Shown here: piece by piece, positions 10,001 to 17,752 of the stretch
Layout: each line of letters starts with the position of its first letter
Position numbering within the stretch: the first letter of the stretch is position 1
Origin: Sphingobacteriales bacterium 44-15
GTDB taxonomy: Bacteria; Bacteroidota; Bacteroidia; Chitinophagales; Chitinophagaceae
Length of the DNA stretch: 64,000 bases
Assembly: GCA_001899685.1 (NCBI GenBank)
Contig: MKWG01000015.1
Coordinates: forward strand, 46,589-110,588
Reading direction: 5' to 3'
The notes under the pieces: generated by a model
Seen by the model: the letters and a program-made list of their open reading frames with translations, nothing else
Told to the model about the DNA's origin: nothing
Databases searched by the model: none
Program-made: the position numbers and the translations under genes

Positions 10001-10529
10001 CGATTGTAAACTCTCCTTTCTCATTAGTGATAGTCGTTTTATTACTCCCTTTTATTTTAACCGACGCGCCTGCCAGTGGATTGCCCGTCTCGTCGGTAAT
10101 TGTGCCCGATACATTTATCAAAAGTACCGGATCGGGGTTCAGCGGTTGTACAGGCGGCTTGCGCTTTATTACTATGGTCTTTTCAAAGATAGTATACTCA
10201 AGAGGCAGCCCTTTCAGGCATTCATCAAGTGCAGATTGCAAGGGGACCTTTTTTAATGAAATACTTACGCTACCGGCATCTCTCAGCATTTCATCAGTGA
10301 ATAAAAAGTCGTATCCCGTCTGCTTTTTTATGGACTTGAAGATCTTGGTGACAGGAGTACTGGTAAAGGAAAGATCCACCTGCTGAGAATATCCTTTTGC
10401 TGTTACCTGCATACAGGCGACGAATAAAAAGATAACTGAAAATTTCATAATTAACAGCATTTTGGTTAAATGTTGCCGTTTAAGACACAGTTTGTCGAAA
10501 ACAGGCGACTTACAAATTTGTAAATGCAT
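7098..10529 (-). CDS. SusC/RagA TonB-dependent transporter with STN signalling domain
   Basis: 1143 residues. After a signal region ending near KGYSQQ come an STN domain (about 55-105, FKSIKKQTGYDFLFTDEML), a carboxypeptidase-like regulatory domain (VSGTITDETGNPLAGASVKI), a plug with RGIGTLNGGSEPLVIIDG and ILKDAASSAIYGSRAANGVI, and a long beta-barrel ending in an aromatic residue (ASFGLNISF). It imports oligosaccharide with TonB energy. The STN domain means it can also signal inward through the FecR anti-sigma factor encoded directly upstream. The start at 10529 fits the long charged leader common in SusC proteins. The 175-nt gap to fecR contains a GC-rich hairpin. Confidence 0.96.
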   Translation of the reverse strand: MHLQICKSPVFDKLCLKRQHLTKMLLIMKFSVIFLFVACMQVTAKGYSQQVDLSFTSTPVTKIFKSIKKQTGYDFLFTDEMLRDAGSVSISLKKVPLQSALDECLKGLPLEYTIFEKTIVIKRKPPVQPLNPDPVLLINVSGTITDETGNPLAGASVKIKGSNKTTITNEKGEFTIAANPDDKLEFSFIGYQSQEIAVNGRSSLSIVLKIVVQDIDEAIVVGYGTQKKVNLTGAVSSINFESKEMTSRPLVNVSTALEGLSAGTAVIQASGNPQNNNATINIRGIGTLNGGSEPLVIIDGQPGDMNTINPMDVASVSILKDAASSAIYGSRAANGVILITTKTGSNSEGKITFNYNGYAGTTAPTRLFDIISYTPDYMELVNRIQRNSGVAEAFTPERIAEWTEKSKTDPVLYPNTNWYDVIMKPNLLTSHTISARGGNEKLNIYSAIGYQDNNGVVLRSGVKRYNFRNNLSYKITDWLKLGNIITGNFQQNPPDISNSLFIVYPNPSITPVYNGIYGVAMSGGLDTQAGNLLEEIDEQRGETKKQNYTGKLYAVITPIAGLNITGSYFLDKNISDAWGSYISLPRKNFQTDVFLTTGSPYGSSIYRSFNKTDRQVVDLYAEYQKSFGSHTVKLLAGYNQEQWDYTYFSGSKLGLVSNDLNSLDAAAFQPQTSGSGEAYRTRSYFGRINYSFENKYLFEANLRADGSSRFSPENRWGTFPSFSAGWIASKENFWRSLSSTIDFLKIRASWGKLGNNGIGNYAWQDVYGASNYSFNGVQVQGLAPQYLVNSDISWETTDVTNFGADISLFNKLSLTVDYYDKFTHGILADMPIPGVNGPLDPPLVNAAEVRNKGIEVDAKFHENIGKLSVVIGVLGAYNTNRIIKYKGPDVIENHGSGASSWTEGKPIGIFYVREVDHIIQDQKEIDQLISQGYTWQDATPGPGDFLYKDANGDKIFQTDETDMVLKGHPIPLYNYAVNINLAYGGFDFYALANGVAKYDKQLGGYSEGLNAMVGGYGYAKRWLDSWTPENKSTTIPKIYLNDDRNSGDNDYFLSPGDYFRIRTIQLGYTLPQSLISKAKISRARIYINLENYFQFTKYRGMDPETNNLAAANSADGGGASSAPNYTNTYPLFKTASFGLNISF

Positions 10530-10611
10530 AAATTTGCGTAGGTTTTTTGGTTAAGAAATAAGAGCAGTTTTAAGCGACTTGTTCTATATAAACAGTTAAC
10601 CAAAGTACTGC

Positions 10612-10641
10612 CCGCCCCGGCTCCTAACCCGGGGCGGTTTT
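10612..10641. terminator. GC-rich hairpin between fecR and susC
   Basis: A 9-bp perfect stem (CCGCCCCGG / CCGGGGCGG) with an 8-nt loop, followed on the plus strand by TTTT. On the minus strand, the direction of both genes, no U-run follows. It may attenuate or separate the fecR and susC transcripts rather than act as a classic terminator. Confidence 0.55.
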
Positions 10642-10704
10642 ATCTGGCTAATTGATCTGGCATGGTGGTTTTAACAGGCTAAAAGCGGCGTAGTTTCTTA
10701 GGCA

Positions 10705-11913
10705 CTATGGCGTAACGATTATTTTTTTATCAGCAATTTTAAAATGCACCGCTCCTGTTGCCTCCAGCATTTTAAATACTTTGGACACTTCCACATTTCT
10801 TGAAATGCCGCCCCGGAAATGCTGCCGGATATTTCCTTCATATTCAATTTCAACATTGTACCACCGCATAATTTCACGCATGACCTCTTCTATGCCTGCA
10901 CCGCCAAATTGAAAGCGCCCTTCTTTCCAGGCCATGACTTCTTCCATATCCGTATTGGTATCAATGTGTATGTTCCCTGCAGGTGTGATCACTGCCTGTT
11001 GACCCGGGGTGAGCATTTGTTCACTACCCCTGCTCTCTATTTTAACAGCGCCTTCCAGTAGGGTGATCCTGGTTTCGGGCTCATCTTCGTAGGCATTGAT
11101 ATTAAAATGAGTGCCTAATACTTTTGTGCTTACACCGTTTGCTTCCACAATAAATTGCCTTGACCTGTCTTTCGCTACTTCAAAATATACCTCGCCTGTG
11201 ATGGATACTTTTCTGTCATTACCTGTAAATACTGCCGGATACCGCAAAGAAGAAGCGGCATTCAGCCATACTGTAGTGCCATCGGATAAAGTAATGGAAA
11301 CAACTTTGCTTCCCTTGGGGACCGTAAGCGTATTGTACAATAGCTGACGATTGGCCGGTGCTCTCCCCCTGGCGTTGTAAACGATCTGTCCGTCAGCGGT
11401 TTTAACCACACTGGCATTGCCCTGCACCGCAACGGTACCGTTAGCCGCGCTGTCAAGTATTATATTTTGCCCGTTTGACAAGGTAATGACAGCTTTGGCA
11501 GCACCCGGAGGGGCAATGTCTTTACGGCTGTCCATAACAGCGGATATTTGTATATCTGCCCGACTGCCCCGATCCCAAAAGTTGAATGTTGCGATCATTA
11601 TGATTATAACCGCTGCCGCTGCATAAGCCCATATTCTTTTTGTCCTTATCCTGTTTGCGGCTACTACAGGAGCTTTCTGATCTGTATCGTTTTCTATTGC
11701 CTTTGCAGCCGTGCTTATCCTGTTGAAAAGAGTAGCAGCTATGTCATGGTCAGCTTCTGCTGAAACAGCAGAAAGGGTTTCGTCAATGAGCGCTTCAAGA
11801 TCAGCGTCATTCTTTCCTGAGTGCAATAGTTCGTTCAGGTATTTTAATTCCCCATCGGTTATGCTATCCGTAAGGTATTTCTCCAGTAACAGCCGGAAAT
11901 CCTGTTTGCTCAT
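10705..11913 (-). CDS. FecR-type anti-sigma factor
   Basis: 402 residues. The N-terminal cytoplasmic part binds the sigma factor; a single membrane helix lies at about 93-112 (YAAAAVIIIMIATFNFW); the periplasmic FecR domain has KGSKVVSITLSDGTTVWLNA, SLRYPAVFTGNDRKVSI and GEVYFEVAKD; the C-terminal DUF4974-like region includes EVMREIMRWYNVEIEY. It relays ligand occupancy of the STN-bearing SusC to the ECF sigma factor. Order sigma-fecR-susC-susD on one strand is the standard cell-surface signalling arrangement in Bacteroidota. Confidence 0.95.
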   Translation of the reverse strand: MSKQDFRLLLEKYLTDSITDGELKYLNELLHSGKNDADLEALIDETLSAVSAEADHDIAATLFNRISTAAKAIENDTDQKAPVVAANRIRTKRIWAYAAAAVIIIMIATFNFWDRGSRADIQISAVMDSRKDIAPPGAAKAVITLSNGQNIILDSAANGTVAVQGNASVVKTADGQIVYNARGRAPANRQLLYNTLTVPKGSKVVSITLSDGTTVWLNAASSLRYPAVFTGNDRKVSITGEVYFEVAKDRSRQFIVEANGVSTKVLGTHFNINAYEDEPETRITLLEGAVKIESRGSEQMLTPGQQAVITPAGNIHIDTNTDMEEVMAWKEGRFQFGGAGIEEVMREIMRWYNVEIEYEGNIRQHFRGGISRNVEVSKVFKMLEATGAVHFKIADKKIIVTP

Positions 11914-11997
11914 AAGTTTTATAATAGATGGTATAATATGGCTTATTCATTAAAGACGCCCGGAAAAAGCAATTGTGAGTAGGCGTTGAAAAAAAAA

Positions 11998-12591
11998 TTA
12001 CAGAAAGAGTGTCGTGATGATGAAAAAAGGAAGCTGGCAGGCATTCTCGGCAAGAAACCCGCGGATAAACTTTAAAGCTTCGCTTTTGTACTGCCGGGCA
12101 GTGTCGTAGGAAATATTGAGTTCTGCAGCAAGCTCTTTAAGGGAAAGTTGCTTTTCACTGCTTAACAGGTAGATCTGCTTTTGTTTGGGGGAGAGCCGGT
12201 TGACTGCTTTTTTTATCAGCTCTGTAATTTCCTTTGCTTCCAGTTGCTGGGAGGGTTTCCAGTTATTTTCCTGCGGATCGCCGGTTGCCGACAATTCAAA
12301 GCTATCATGATGAATTTTTTTGCGGAGCAGGGAAATAATAAGATTACGTGCAATGGTTTGTATATAATGCCCGAAATTTTGTATACCCGGCAGTTGCTCT
12401 CTTTTTATCCATATGCGCAGGAAAGTTTCCTGCACAATATCTTCGGCAGTGCTTTTGTCTTTCAGATAGAAAGCAGAAGCTGCATAGATTTTACCCCAGT
12501 ACAACTCATACAACTGGCGGAATGCTTCAGCATTGTTATTCGCCAGTTCATCAAGTAGTTTTCTTTCATTATATGCAAAAGAGGCAGGCAC
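11998..12591 (-). CDS. ECF RNA polymerase sigma factor
   Basis: 197 residues. Region 2 is seen in YLKDKSTAEDIVQETFLRIW and region 4 in RLSPKQKQIYLLSSEKQLSLKELAAELNISYDTARQYKSEAL. The C-terminus ends in a hydrophobic run (PFFIITTLFL), common in the Bacteroidota-specific sigma-70 subfamily linked to FecR. The start is a GTG; no in-frame ATG lies nearby. It probably drives its downstream susC/D operon when SusC is occupied. Confidence 0.94.
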   Translation of the reverse strand: MPASFAYNERKLLDELANNNAEAFRQLYELYWGKIYAASAFYLKDKSTAEDIVQETFLRIWIKREQLPGIQNFGHYIQTIARNLIISLLRKKIHHDSFELSATGDPQENNWKPSQQLEAKEITELIKKAVNRLSPKQKQIYLLSSEKQLSLKELAAELNISYDTARQYKSEALKFIRGFLAENACQLPFFIITTLFL

Positions 12592-12958
12592 GTTGTAGTT
12601 AGGTTTGGTTACATGCTTAACAAACTTAATAAAAGTTCCTGTCTAATATAGCATGAATGCTTAACAAAATTTATTGTACTGTAACCCGTAGCACAAAAAG
12701 AATATGCTGTATTAATAAGGAAGGGCTGTAAAAGCCAGGATTGTATGCACTTAGTCTTTTTTTTCTCTCCTGCAGTGCGAAAAGCTTAAGTAGTAACCCT
12801 TATAAAAAAAATTGAGGCCCATGGAAATGAGCCCCCTTTAGTTTCAACCCTAAACCCTTGAGAAAGATATATATCTTATAACTAAGATTATGCCAAACTC
12901 TGATTTAAGGAAATAAATTGCGTCGTTTTTAAAAAAAATAATGCTTTGTTATGGAAAG
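12592..12958. other. 367-nt intergenic region between sigma factor and ndk
   Basis: No gene seen. AT-rich. The 12-nt word ATGCTTAACAAA occurs twice (near 12613 and 12658). On the minus strand TAAGTTTG (complement of 12621-12628), about 30 nt before the sigma-factor start, fits the TAnnTTTG -7 box, but no clear -33 TTG was found. Confidence 0.4.
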
Positions 12959-13381
12959 TTAAATAGAAACCCTTTCAAGATTACTAAAGAAAAAGCTGCT
13001 TTCTATTGCTGCATTATCATTGCTGTCGCTGCCGTGAATGGCGTTCCTTCCCAGGCTTTCGGCAAATAGTTTCCTTATAGTGCCTTCATCGGCTTTTGCG
13101 GGATCTGTGGCGCCGATCAGTTTCCTGAAGTCTTCTACTGCATTGTCTTTTTCCAGGATCGCTGCTATGATCGGACCGCTGCTCATAAATGCCACCAGCT
13201 CCCCGAAAAAGGGTCTTTCTTTATGGATGGCATAAAACTCCCCGGCTTTGGAAGCTGACAATGATGTGAGTTTTAATGCAATGACCTTAAACCCGGCTTT
13301 TATGATCTTATCCAGTATAGCGCCCGAATGCCCGTTTGCAAAAGCGTCCGGTTTGATCATGGTAAATGTTGTATTGCTCAT
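12959..13381 (-). CDS. ndk: Nucleoside diphosphate kinase
   Basis: 140 residues, the usual length. Transfers the gamma phosphate of ATP to NDPs through a phosphohistidine: NAIHGSDS holds the catalytic His116. Other family segments are [10 protein letters not shown] at the N-terminus and [16 protein letters not shown]. It stands alone, with its own promoter at 13401-13430. Confidence 0.97.
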   Translation of the reverse strand: MSNTTFTMIKPDAFANGHSGAILDKIIKAGFKVIALKLTSLSASKAGEFYAIHKERPFFGELVAFMSSGPIIAAILEKDNAVEDFRKLIGATDPAKADEGTIRKLFAESLGRNAIHGSDSNDNAAIESSFFFSNLERVSI

Positions 13382-13400
13382 ATTTTTTTCTTTAGGGCTG

Positions 13401-13430
13401 CAAAGGTAAGGCTTAGAGGAATATGTTCAT
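13401..13430 (-). promoter_or_regulatory. Predicted ndk promoter
   Basis: On the minus strand, TACCTTTG (exact TAnnTTTG) preceded by a 19-nt spacer and ATG at the -33 position (consensus TTG, two of three). The -7 box ends 20 nt before the ndk start codon. Confidence 0.55.
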
Positions 13431-13610
13431 AGTGGCATATTCCCATTTTCCATGGTCTTAAGGTTTCTGTCTTAGGGTAAATGTTCCAGGCTGAAATGAT
13501 CTTGTTAAAGTAAGGGAACCACCGACAGAGGGATAGTTCTGGGTGCTGTTTCTCCCTGTTGAAAAAATATTTGACTGAATGGGTATTATAATTGATTTTT
13601 GCGCCTTTGT

Positions 13611-14618
13611 ATGAAACCCATTCAGGATATTTATCCGTTACTGACTATTCCCCGCCGCATCGTAATAACTATGCATCAAAAGCCGGATCCTGATGCCATG
13701 GGTTCTTCATTGGCTCTTTCCCTTATATTGTCGAAACTCGGGCATATTGTAGAGGTAATTTCGCCAACCAACTGGCCTGATTTTCTTAAATGGATGCCCG
13801 GGGCAAAAACAGTAATAGACTATGAAGCGTCGAGAGACAGGGCTAATAATGCGCTGGATGCCGCCGAGTGGTTGTTTTGCCTGGATTTTAATGCTTTGCA
13901 TCGTACGAAGCATATGGCAAAAAAGCTTGCAGAGATCAATTGTGTTAAAGTATTGATTGATCATCACGAACAGCCGGAAGAAGCTGCTTTCAACTATGGC
14001 ATAAGCAACACCTGTAAAAGCTCCACTGCAGAAATGGTCTATGATTTTATTGTGGGGTCGGGTAACGAATCGCTGATAGACGAAAATGTAGCTTCCTGTC
14101 TCTATGCAGGTATTATCGGCGATACCGGCTCATTCCGTTTTCCTGCCACGTCTGGCCGGGTGCATGAAATCGTAGCCAGGCTAAAGGAAAAAGGGCTTAA
14201 GCATTCCCTGGTGCATGAGCATCTTTATGATAACTTTCTTGAAGACAGGCTCCGGTTCATAGGACATATATTACTGCACAGGATGGAAATATTTTACGAG
14301 TACAATGCGGCCCTTATCGCCATACCCAAATCCGATCTTCTTAAATTTAACGTCCGCACCGGTGATACGGAGGGATTGGTGAATTATCCATTGACCATAC
14401 AGGGCATCAAATTATCGGGGCTTGTGATAGACAGGGATGAAGAGCGAAAATGGTCGTTCAGGAGCAAGGGTGATTTTGATGTCAACACCTTTGCCAGAAA
14501 ATATTTTAACGGCGGCGGGCACTTTAATGCATCGGGAGGCAGAAGCGCCGACACACTGCAAAAAACGGTGCAGGCTTATAAAAAAGCTTTACAGGAAAAC
14601 GAATCACAATTACAATAA
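13611..14618 (+). CDS. DHH-family phosphoesterase (NrnA-like oligoribonuclease / pAp phosphatase)
   Basis: 335 residues from the ATG at 13611; a TTG four codons upstream is not needed. The N-terminal DHH domain has HQKPDPDAMGSSLAL, CLDFNALHR and LIDHHEQPEE (DHH metal site); ASCLYAGIIGDTGSFRF follows. The C-terminal DHHA1 domain ends FNGGGHFNASGGRS, the substrate-binding glycine-rich motif. NrnA-type enzymes degrade nanoRNAs and dephosphorylate pAp. The FKBP lipoprotein gene begins 15 nt downstream, so the two probably form an operon. Confidence 0.92.
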   Translation: MKPIQDIYPLLTIPRRIVITMHQKPDPDAMGSSLALSLILSKLGHIVEVISPTNWPDFLKWMPGAKTVIDYEASRDRANNALDAAEWLFCLDFNALHRTKHMAKKLAEINCVKVLIDHHEQPEEAAFNYGISNTCKSSTAEMVYDFIVGSGNESLIDENVASCLYAGIIGDTGSFRFPATSGRVHEIVARLKEKGLKHSLVHEHLYDNFLEDRLRFIGHILLHRMEIFYEYNAALIAIPKSDLLKFNVRTGDTEGLVNYPLTIQGIKLSGLVIDRDEERKWSFRSKGDFDVNTFARKYFNGGGHFNASGGRSADTLQKTVQAYKKALQENESQLQ

Positions 14619-14633
14619 TCATTATCAGTCATC

Positions 14634-15611
14634 ATGAAAAAGACAACATGGATTTTTGCAGCCTCCGTTTTAGGGATTGCGTTTATTTCCTGCAATAAAG
14701 GGAACAGCGCATTTAAACATGTGAAAGGAGGAATGGAATACAAGATCATATCAAGCGGAAAAGGTGAGCCGGCCGCATACGGAGAGGTGATGAAGTTTCA
14801 TTTTATACAGAAGTACAAAGATTCCACCATCAAGCAGACCTATGACCAGTTGCCCGTATACCAGCCTATTGACAGCATGCAGCTGCCTAAAGAATATTTT
14901 GACATTTTTAAGCAGGTAAGACCCGGCGATAGTATCATTACCCGTATACTTACAGACAGCGTATTTAAAGGAGGACTGGGAATGATGCCCAAAGAATTCA
15001 AAAAAGGGGAATACATGTTTACCAACTTCAAGGTGCTGAGCATACTGAAGCTTGATAAGATGCAGGAGGACAGGATGGCAGAAATGAAAAAAGTGATGGA
15101 GGCAGATTCTATACATGCTATCGGGCAGAAGATAAAAGACGATAAAGAGCTCCAGGATTATTTTGCCGGTCATAATATAAAACCTGTAAAAACGGAGCTT
15201 GGAACTTATGTGGATATCCAGGAAAAAGGCGGAGAGCCTGTTAAAGAAGGCCAGACCATGTCTGTTAAATATACAGGGAAACTGCTTGACGGCATAGCTT
15301 TTGACAGTAATGTTGATTCTTCTTTTCACCATACAGAACCATACAATGTAACCATCGGAAGGGGTGGCTCTATAGAAGGCTTTGAAGACGGGCTAAAACA
15401 GTTTGGCAAAGGCGGTAAAGGAGTGATATATATACCATCTGTACTTGGATACGGGACACATGGTTCGGGCAGGATAAAGCCTAACAGCAATCTCATATTT
15501 GAAGTGGAGATACTTGATGTAAAAGACCCTGCCCAGCCTGTTGCGCCACCTGCGGTAGATACGGCCAGGAAACAGCTTTTAAAGCAGTTGCCGTTGAAGA
15601 AGAAAAATTAA
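14634..15611 (+). CDS. FKBP-type peptidyl-prolyl isomerase lipoprotein
   Basis: 325 residues. The signal peptide ends in a lipobox (LGIAFISCNKGN). Residues about 35-140 form a diverged FKBP-like unit (GEVMKFHFIQKYKDS), a charged helical linker follows, and residues about 195-300 are a canonical FKBP domain: MSVKYTGKLLDGIAFDS, GGSIEGFEDGLKQF, YIPSVLGYGTHG and NLIFEVEILDV. The layout recalls periplasmic folding factors and the gliding-associated GldI family; a gliding role is not shown. It lies 15 nt after the DHH gene and is convergent with folP over a shared hairpin. Confidence 0.92.
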   Translation: MKKTTWIFAASVLGIAFISCNKGNSAFKHVKGGMEYKIISSGKGEPAAYGEVMKFHFIQKYKDSTIKQTYDQLPVYQPIDSMQLPKEYFDIFKQVRPGDSIITRILTDSVFKGGLGMMPKEFKKGEYMFTNFKVLSILKLDKMQEDRMAEMKKVMEADSIHAIGQKIKDDKELQDYFAGHNIKPVKTELGTYVDIQEKGGEPVKEGQTMSVKYTGKLLDGIAFDSNVDSSFHHTEPYNVTIGRGGSIEGFEDGLKQFGKGGKGVIYIPSVLGYGTHGSGRIKPNSNLIFEVEILDVKDPAQPVAPPAVDTARKQLLKQLPLKKKN

Positions 15612-15644
15612 TTATTGCCAGGCTGAGTTGATTGTAATATATGA

Positions 15645-15716
15645 GTGAATAGTGAATGGTCAATAGTGAATGCGTAATTCACATTGCCTGTTCACTATTC
15701 ACTTTTCACCATTCAC
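15645..15716. repeat. Word-repeat hairpin shared by convergent FKBP and folP genes
   Basis: Arms of about 28 nt built from variants of GTGAATAGTGAA pair with a few mismatches around a short loop. The folP stop codon (15699-15701) lies inside the right arm, so the last folP codons come from the repeat. Probably a two-way terminator. Confidence 0.75.
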
Positions 15717-16532
15717 CGCAAGATGCAGCTGCACAGCTTCCCTTGCGGCTCTTACATCATGCACCCGTAGTATTTTTGCACCATTCATCAGCGCGATAGT
15801 GTTCAGCACCGTAGTGCCGTTAAGGGCCTCTTCCGGTGGTATGCCTAATATTCTGCTGATCGTTGATTTGCGGGAAAGCCCGGCGAGTATAGGTTTCCCG
15901 GTAATTTTCAGAAGAGACAGATCATGCAGAAGACGGAAATTATGTGTTGTGTTTTTTCCGAACCCGAAGCCGGGATCAACTATAATATCTTTTATCCCTG
16001 CATCAGTACATGCTTTTACTTTCCCGATAAGGTAGTCCAATACTTCTTTTACAACATCATTGTATTGCGGATGCTGTTGCATCGTTCCCGGCGTTCCCTG
16101 CATGTGCATGCAGATATAGGGCGCCTGCAATGCCGCCACAGTACTGATCATATCCGGATCCATATCGCCGCTGCTGATATCATTGATAAGGGAAGCGCCT
16201 GCCGCAACCGCTTTTTCCGCCACGGCTGCATAATAAGTATCCACCGAAATGACTGCGCCGGGAAACTGCTGTATGATCGTTTCCACTACGGGGATAACTC
16301 TTTCAGCTTCTTCTTTTGCTGTTATCCTTTCACTCCCCGGCCGGGTGCTTTGCCCGCCGATATCAATAATGTCTGCACCTGCCGCTATCATTTGCTGCGC
16401 CTGCGCCAGGGTGTCTTCCGGCAGCATGCGACGGCTCTCTTTATAAAAAGAGTCGGGAGTAATATTGATAACCCCCATTACCAGGGGCTTATCCATTACG
16501 AGTAATTTTCCTCTGCAGTTTAATGTATACAT
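15699..16532 (-). CDS. folP: Dihydropteroate synthase
   Basis: 277 residues from the ATG at 16532 (MYTLNCRGKLL); a longer reading with 37 extra residues would overlap the divergent gene's start and is less likely. Condenses p-aminobenzoate with dihydropterin pyrophosphate in folate synthesis. Signatures: MGVINITPDSFY, DIGGQSTRPGS, DISSGDMD, CMHMQGTPGTMQ, IVDPGFGFGKNTTHN and AGLSRKSTI. The C-terminal residues LAVNGEK are encoded in a hairpin repeat. Confidence 0.96.
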   Translation of the reverse strand: MYTLNCRGKLLVMDKPLVMGVINITPDSFYKESRRMLPEDTLAQAQQMIAAGADIIDIGGQSTRPGSERITAKEEAERVIPVVETIIQQFPGAVISVDTYYAAVAEKAVAAGASLINDISSGDMDPDMISTVAALQAPYICMHMQGTPGTMQQHPQYNDVVKEVLDYLIGKVKACTDAGIKDIIVDPGFGFGKNTTHNFRLLHDLSLLKITGKPILAGLSRKSTISRILGIPPEEALNGTTVLNTIALMNGAKILRVHDVRAAREAVQLHLAVNGEK

Positions 16533-16612
16533 TATGGCTTTTAGGCTTATTTTTGAGCGGTTGTCGGCAATACCGGCAAAAATAACCCATCTCATATAAA
16601 CTTCAGGCATTG

Positions 16613-17161
16613 ATGAATACATTGGAGCAATACGATAATGCAATACAGGAAAGCAGGGCGATTTTTCTTAAAAAAGCAAAAGATTATGGCACTTCCTGGC
16701 GGGTATTGCGCACTATTTCAATAGTAGACCAGATTTATATTAAAGCCAAACGTATCCGGACCATCCAGGAAAATAAAATGCAGAAAATAGGAGATGATAT
16801 TGCATCTGAATTTAAGGGGATATTGAACTATGCTGTAATCGGCCTGATACAACTGGAATTAAAACCCGATGATGGGCAGGAGCCTGATATTGCTGAAGCA
16901 GAAAGGTTGTATAATACTGTAACCGCTAATGCCCGCAATCTAATGCTTGATAAAAATCATGATTACGGCGAAGCCTGGCGGGATATGAGCCAGGAAAGCT
17001 ATACAGATCTTATCCTTTCCAAGCTGTTGCGCATAAAGCAGATATTGGGCAATGACGGTAAAACCCTTATCAGCGAAGGCATTGACGCCGGCTTTTATGA
17101 TATTATAAATTATGCTGTCTTTGCACTTATCATGATCAGCGGGGGAAGGCATAAAGGATAG
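16613..17161 (+). CDS. DUF1599 protein
   Basis: 182 residues from the ATG at 16613. The sequence contains two similar halves, each with a KA(K/N)DYGxxWR-like core: KKAKDYGTSWRVLRT near residue 20 and DKNHDYGEAWRDMSQ near 115, each followed by DxIxxKxxRI. This matches the DUF1599 (nucleotide modification associated) family found beside folP in many Bacteroidota. Biochemical function unknown. It diverges from folP (80 nt between starts) and converges on the AhpD-like gene (17 nt gap). Confidence 0.85.
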   Translation: MNTLEQYDNAIQESRAIFLKKAKDYGTSWRVLRTISIVDQIYIKAKRIRTIQENKMQKIGDDIASEFKGILNYAVIGLIQLELKPDDGQEPDIAEAERLYNTVTANARNLMLDKNHDYGEAWRDMSQESYTDLILSKLLRIKQILGNDGKTLISEGIDAGFYDIINYAVFALIMISGGRHKG

Positions 17162-17178
17162 GAAAAAACTTATATTCC

Positions 17179-17631
17179 TTACCCCCTGACCGCATAATTC
17201 CCGGCAACAGACCCGAACGACTTCATCAGCCGGTTCCATGAATTGATCTGGGCCACGGCAAGGCTGAGGTAAGCAATTTCCTGTTTAGAAAAATACAATT
17301 CCAGTCTGTGATGAAGGTCATTCATATCATCGTTTTCATTCATGATGGTAAGGCTTTCTGCAAATGCAAGCATCACCCGTTCTTTTTCACTATAATACGG
17401 CGCCTCCTTCCAGGCAGATACGGATATTATTCTCAGTGCTGATTCTCCTGCGTGTATAGCTTCTTTGTAATGCATGTCTATACAATAGACGCAGCCATTA
17501 ATCAGGGACACCCTCATCCGCATGAGTTCCAGTAATTTTTTGTCAAGTCCGCACTGGCTGATATACGCTTCTACCTGGCGCATTACAGTCATCAGCCCGT
17601 CCGGTAGTTCTTTGTTCGAAATTCTTTCCAT
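17179..17631 (-). CDS. AhpD-like / carboxymuconolactone decarboxylase family protein
   Basis: 150 residues from the ATG at 17631, chosen for its A/T-rich leader; an ATG at 17649 is also in frame. The redox motif LINGCVYCIDMH (CxxC followed by a His) is the AhpD-type peroxidase site. FxxSxAVAQINSWNRL near the end is typical of the family. Likely an alkylhydroperoxidase-type enzyme of the cytoplasm. It sits 112 nt downstream of the FMN-barrel gene on the same strand; AhpD-like, FMN-barrel and MocR genes often cluster. Confidence 0.88.
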   Translation of the reverse strand: MERISNKELPDGLMTVMRQVEAYISQCGLDKKLLELMRMRVSLINGCVYCIDMHYKEAIHAGESALRIISVSAWKEAPYYSEKERVMLAFAESLTIMNENDDMNDLHHRLELYFSKQEIAYLSLAVAQINSWNRLMKSFGSVAGNYAVRG

Positions 17632-17656
17632 AAAATTTATTTTTATCATTGCCAAT

Positions 17657-17752
17657 GGTGAATGGGCAATAGTGAATGGTGAATGAAACGATAAACGTGA
17701 AACGTGAGAAGAGAAACGTCAAAAGTGAGCAGTACACCATTGCCTATTCACC
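17657..17752. repeat. Inverted word repeat spanning the gap between two minus-strand genes
   Basis: Arms GGTGAATGGGCAATAGTG (17657-17674) and the complement of GGTGAATAGGCAATGGTG (17735-17752) can pair along 18 positions with two near-matches. The stop codon of the FMN-barrel gene (17744-17746) is inside the right arm. Between the arms lies a second word type, AAACGTGAGA-like (17688-17728). Confidence 0.7.

Noticed and set aside
14751..15332. 193-codon minus-strand frame opposite the FKBP gene
   Set aside because: Fully inside a well-supported gene; Phe/His-rich sequence typical of an antisense shadow.
15924..16505. 193-codon plus-strand frame within folP
   Set aside because: Covers the opposite strand of all dihydropteroate synthase motifs.
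16533..16643. Longer N-terminus of folP
   Set aside because: Would overlap the divergent DUF1599 start and adds residues not found in the family.
15645..17752. CRISPR array
   Set aside because: Repeats are short, degenerate and form hairpins; no regular repeat-spacer pattern and no cas genes.
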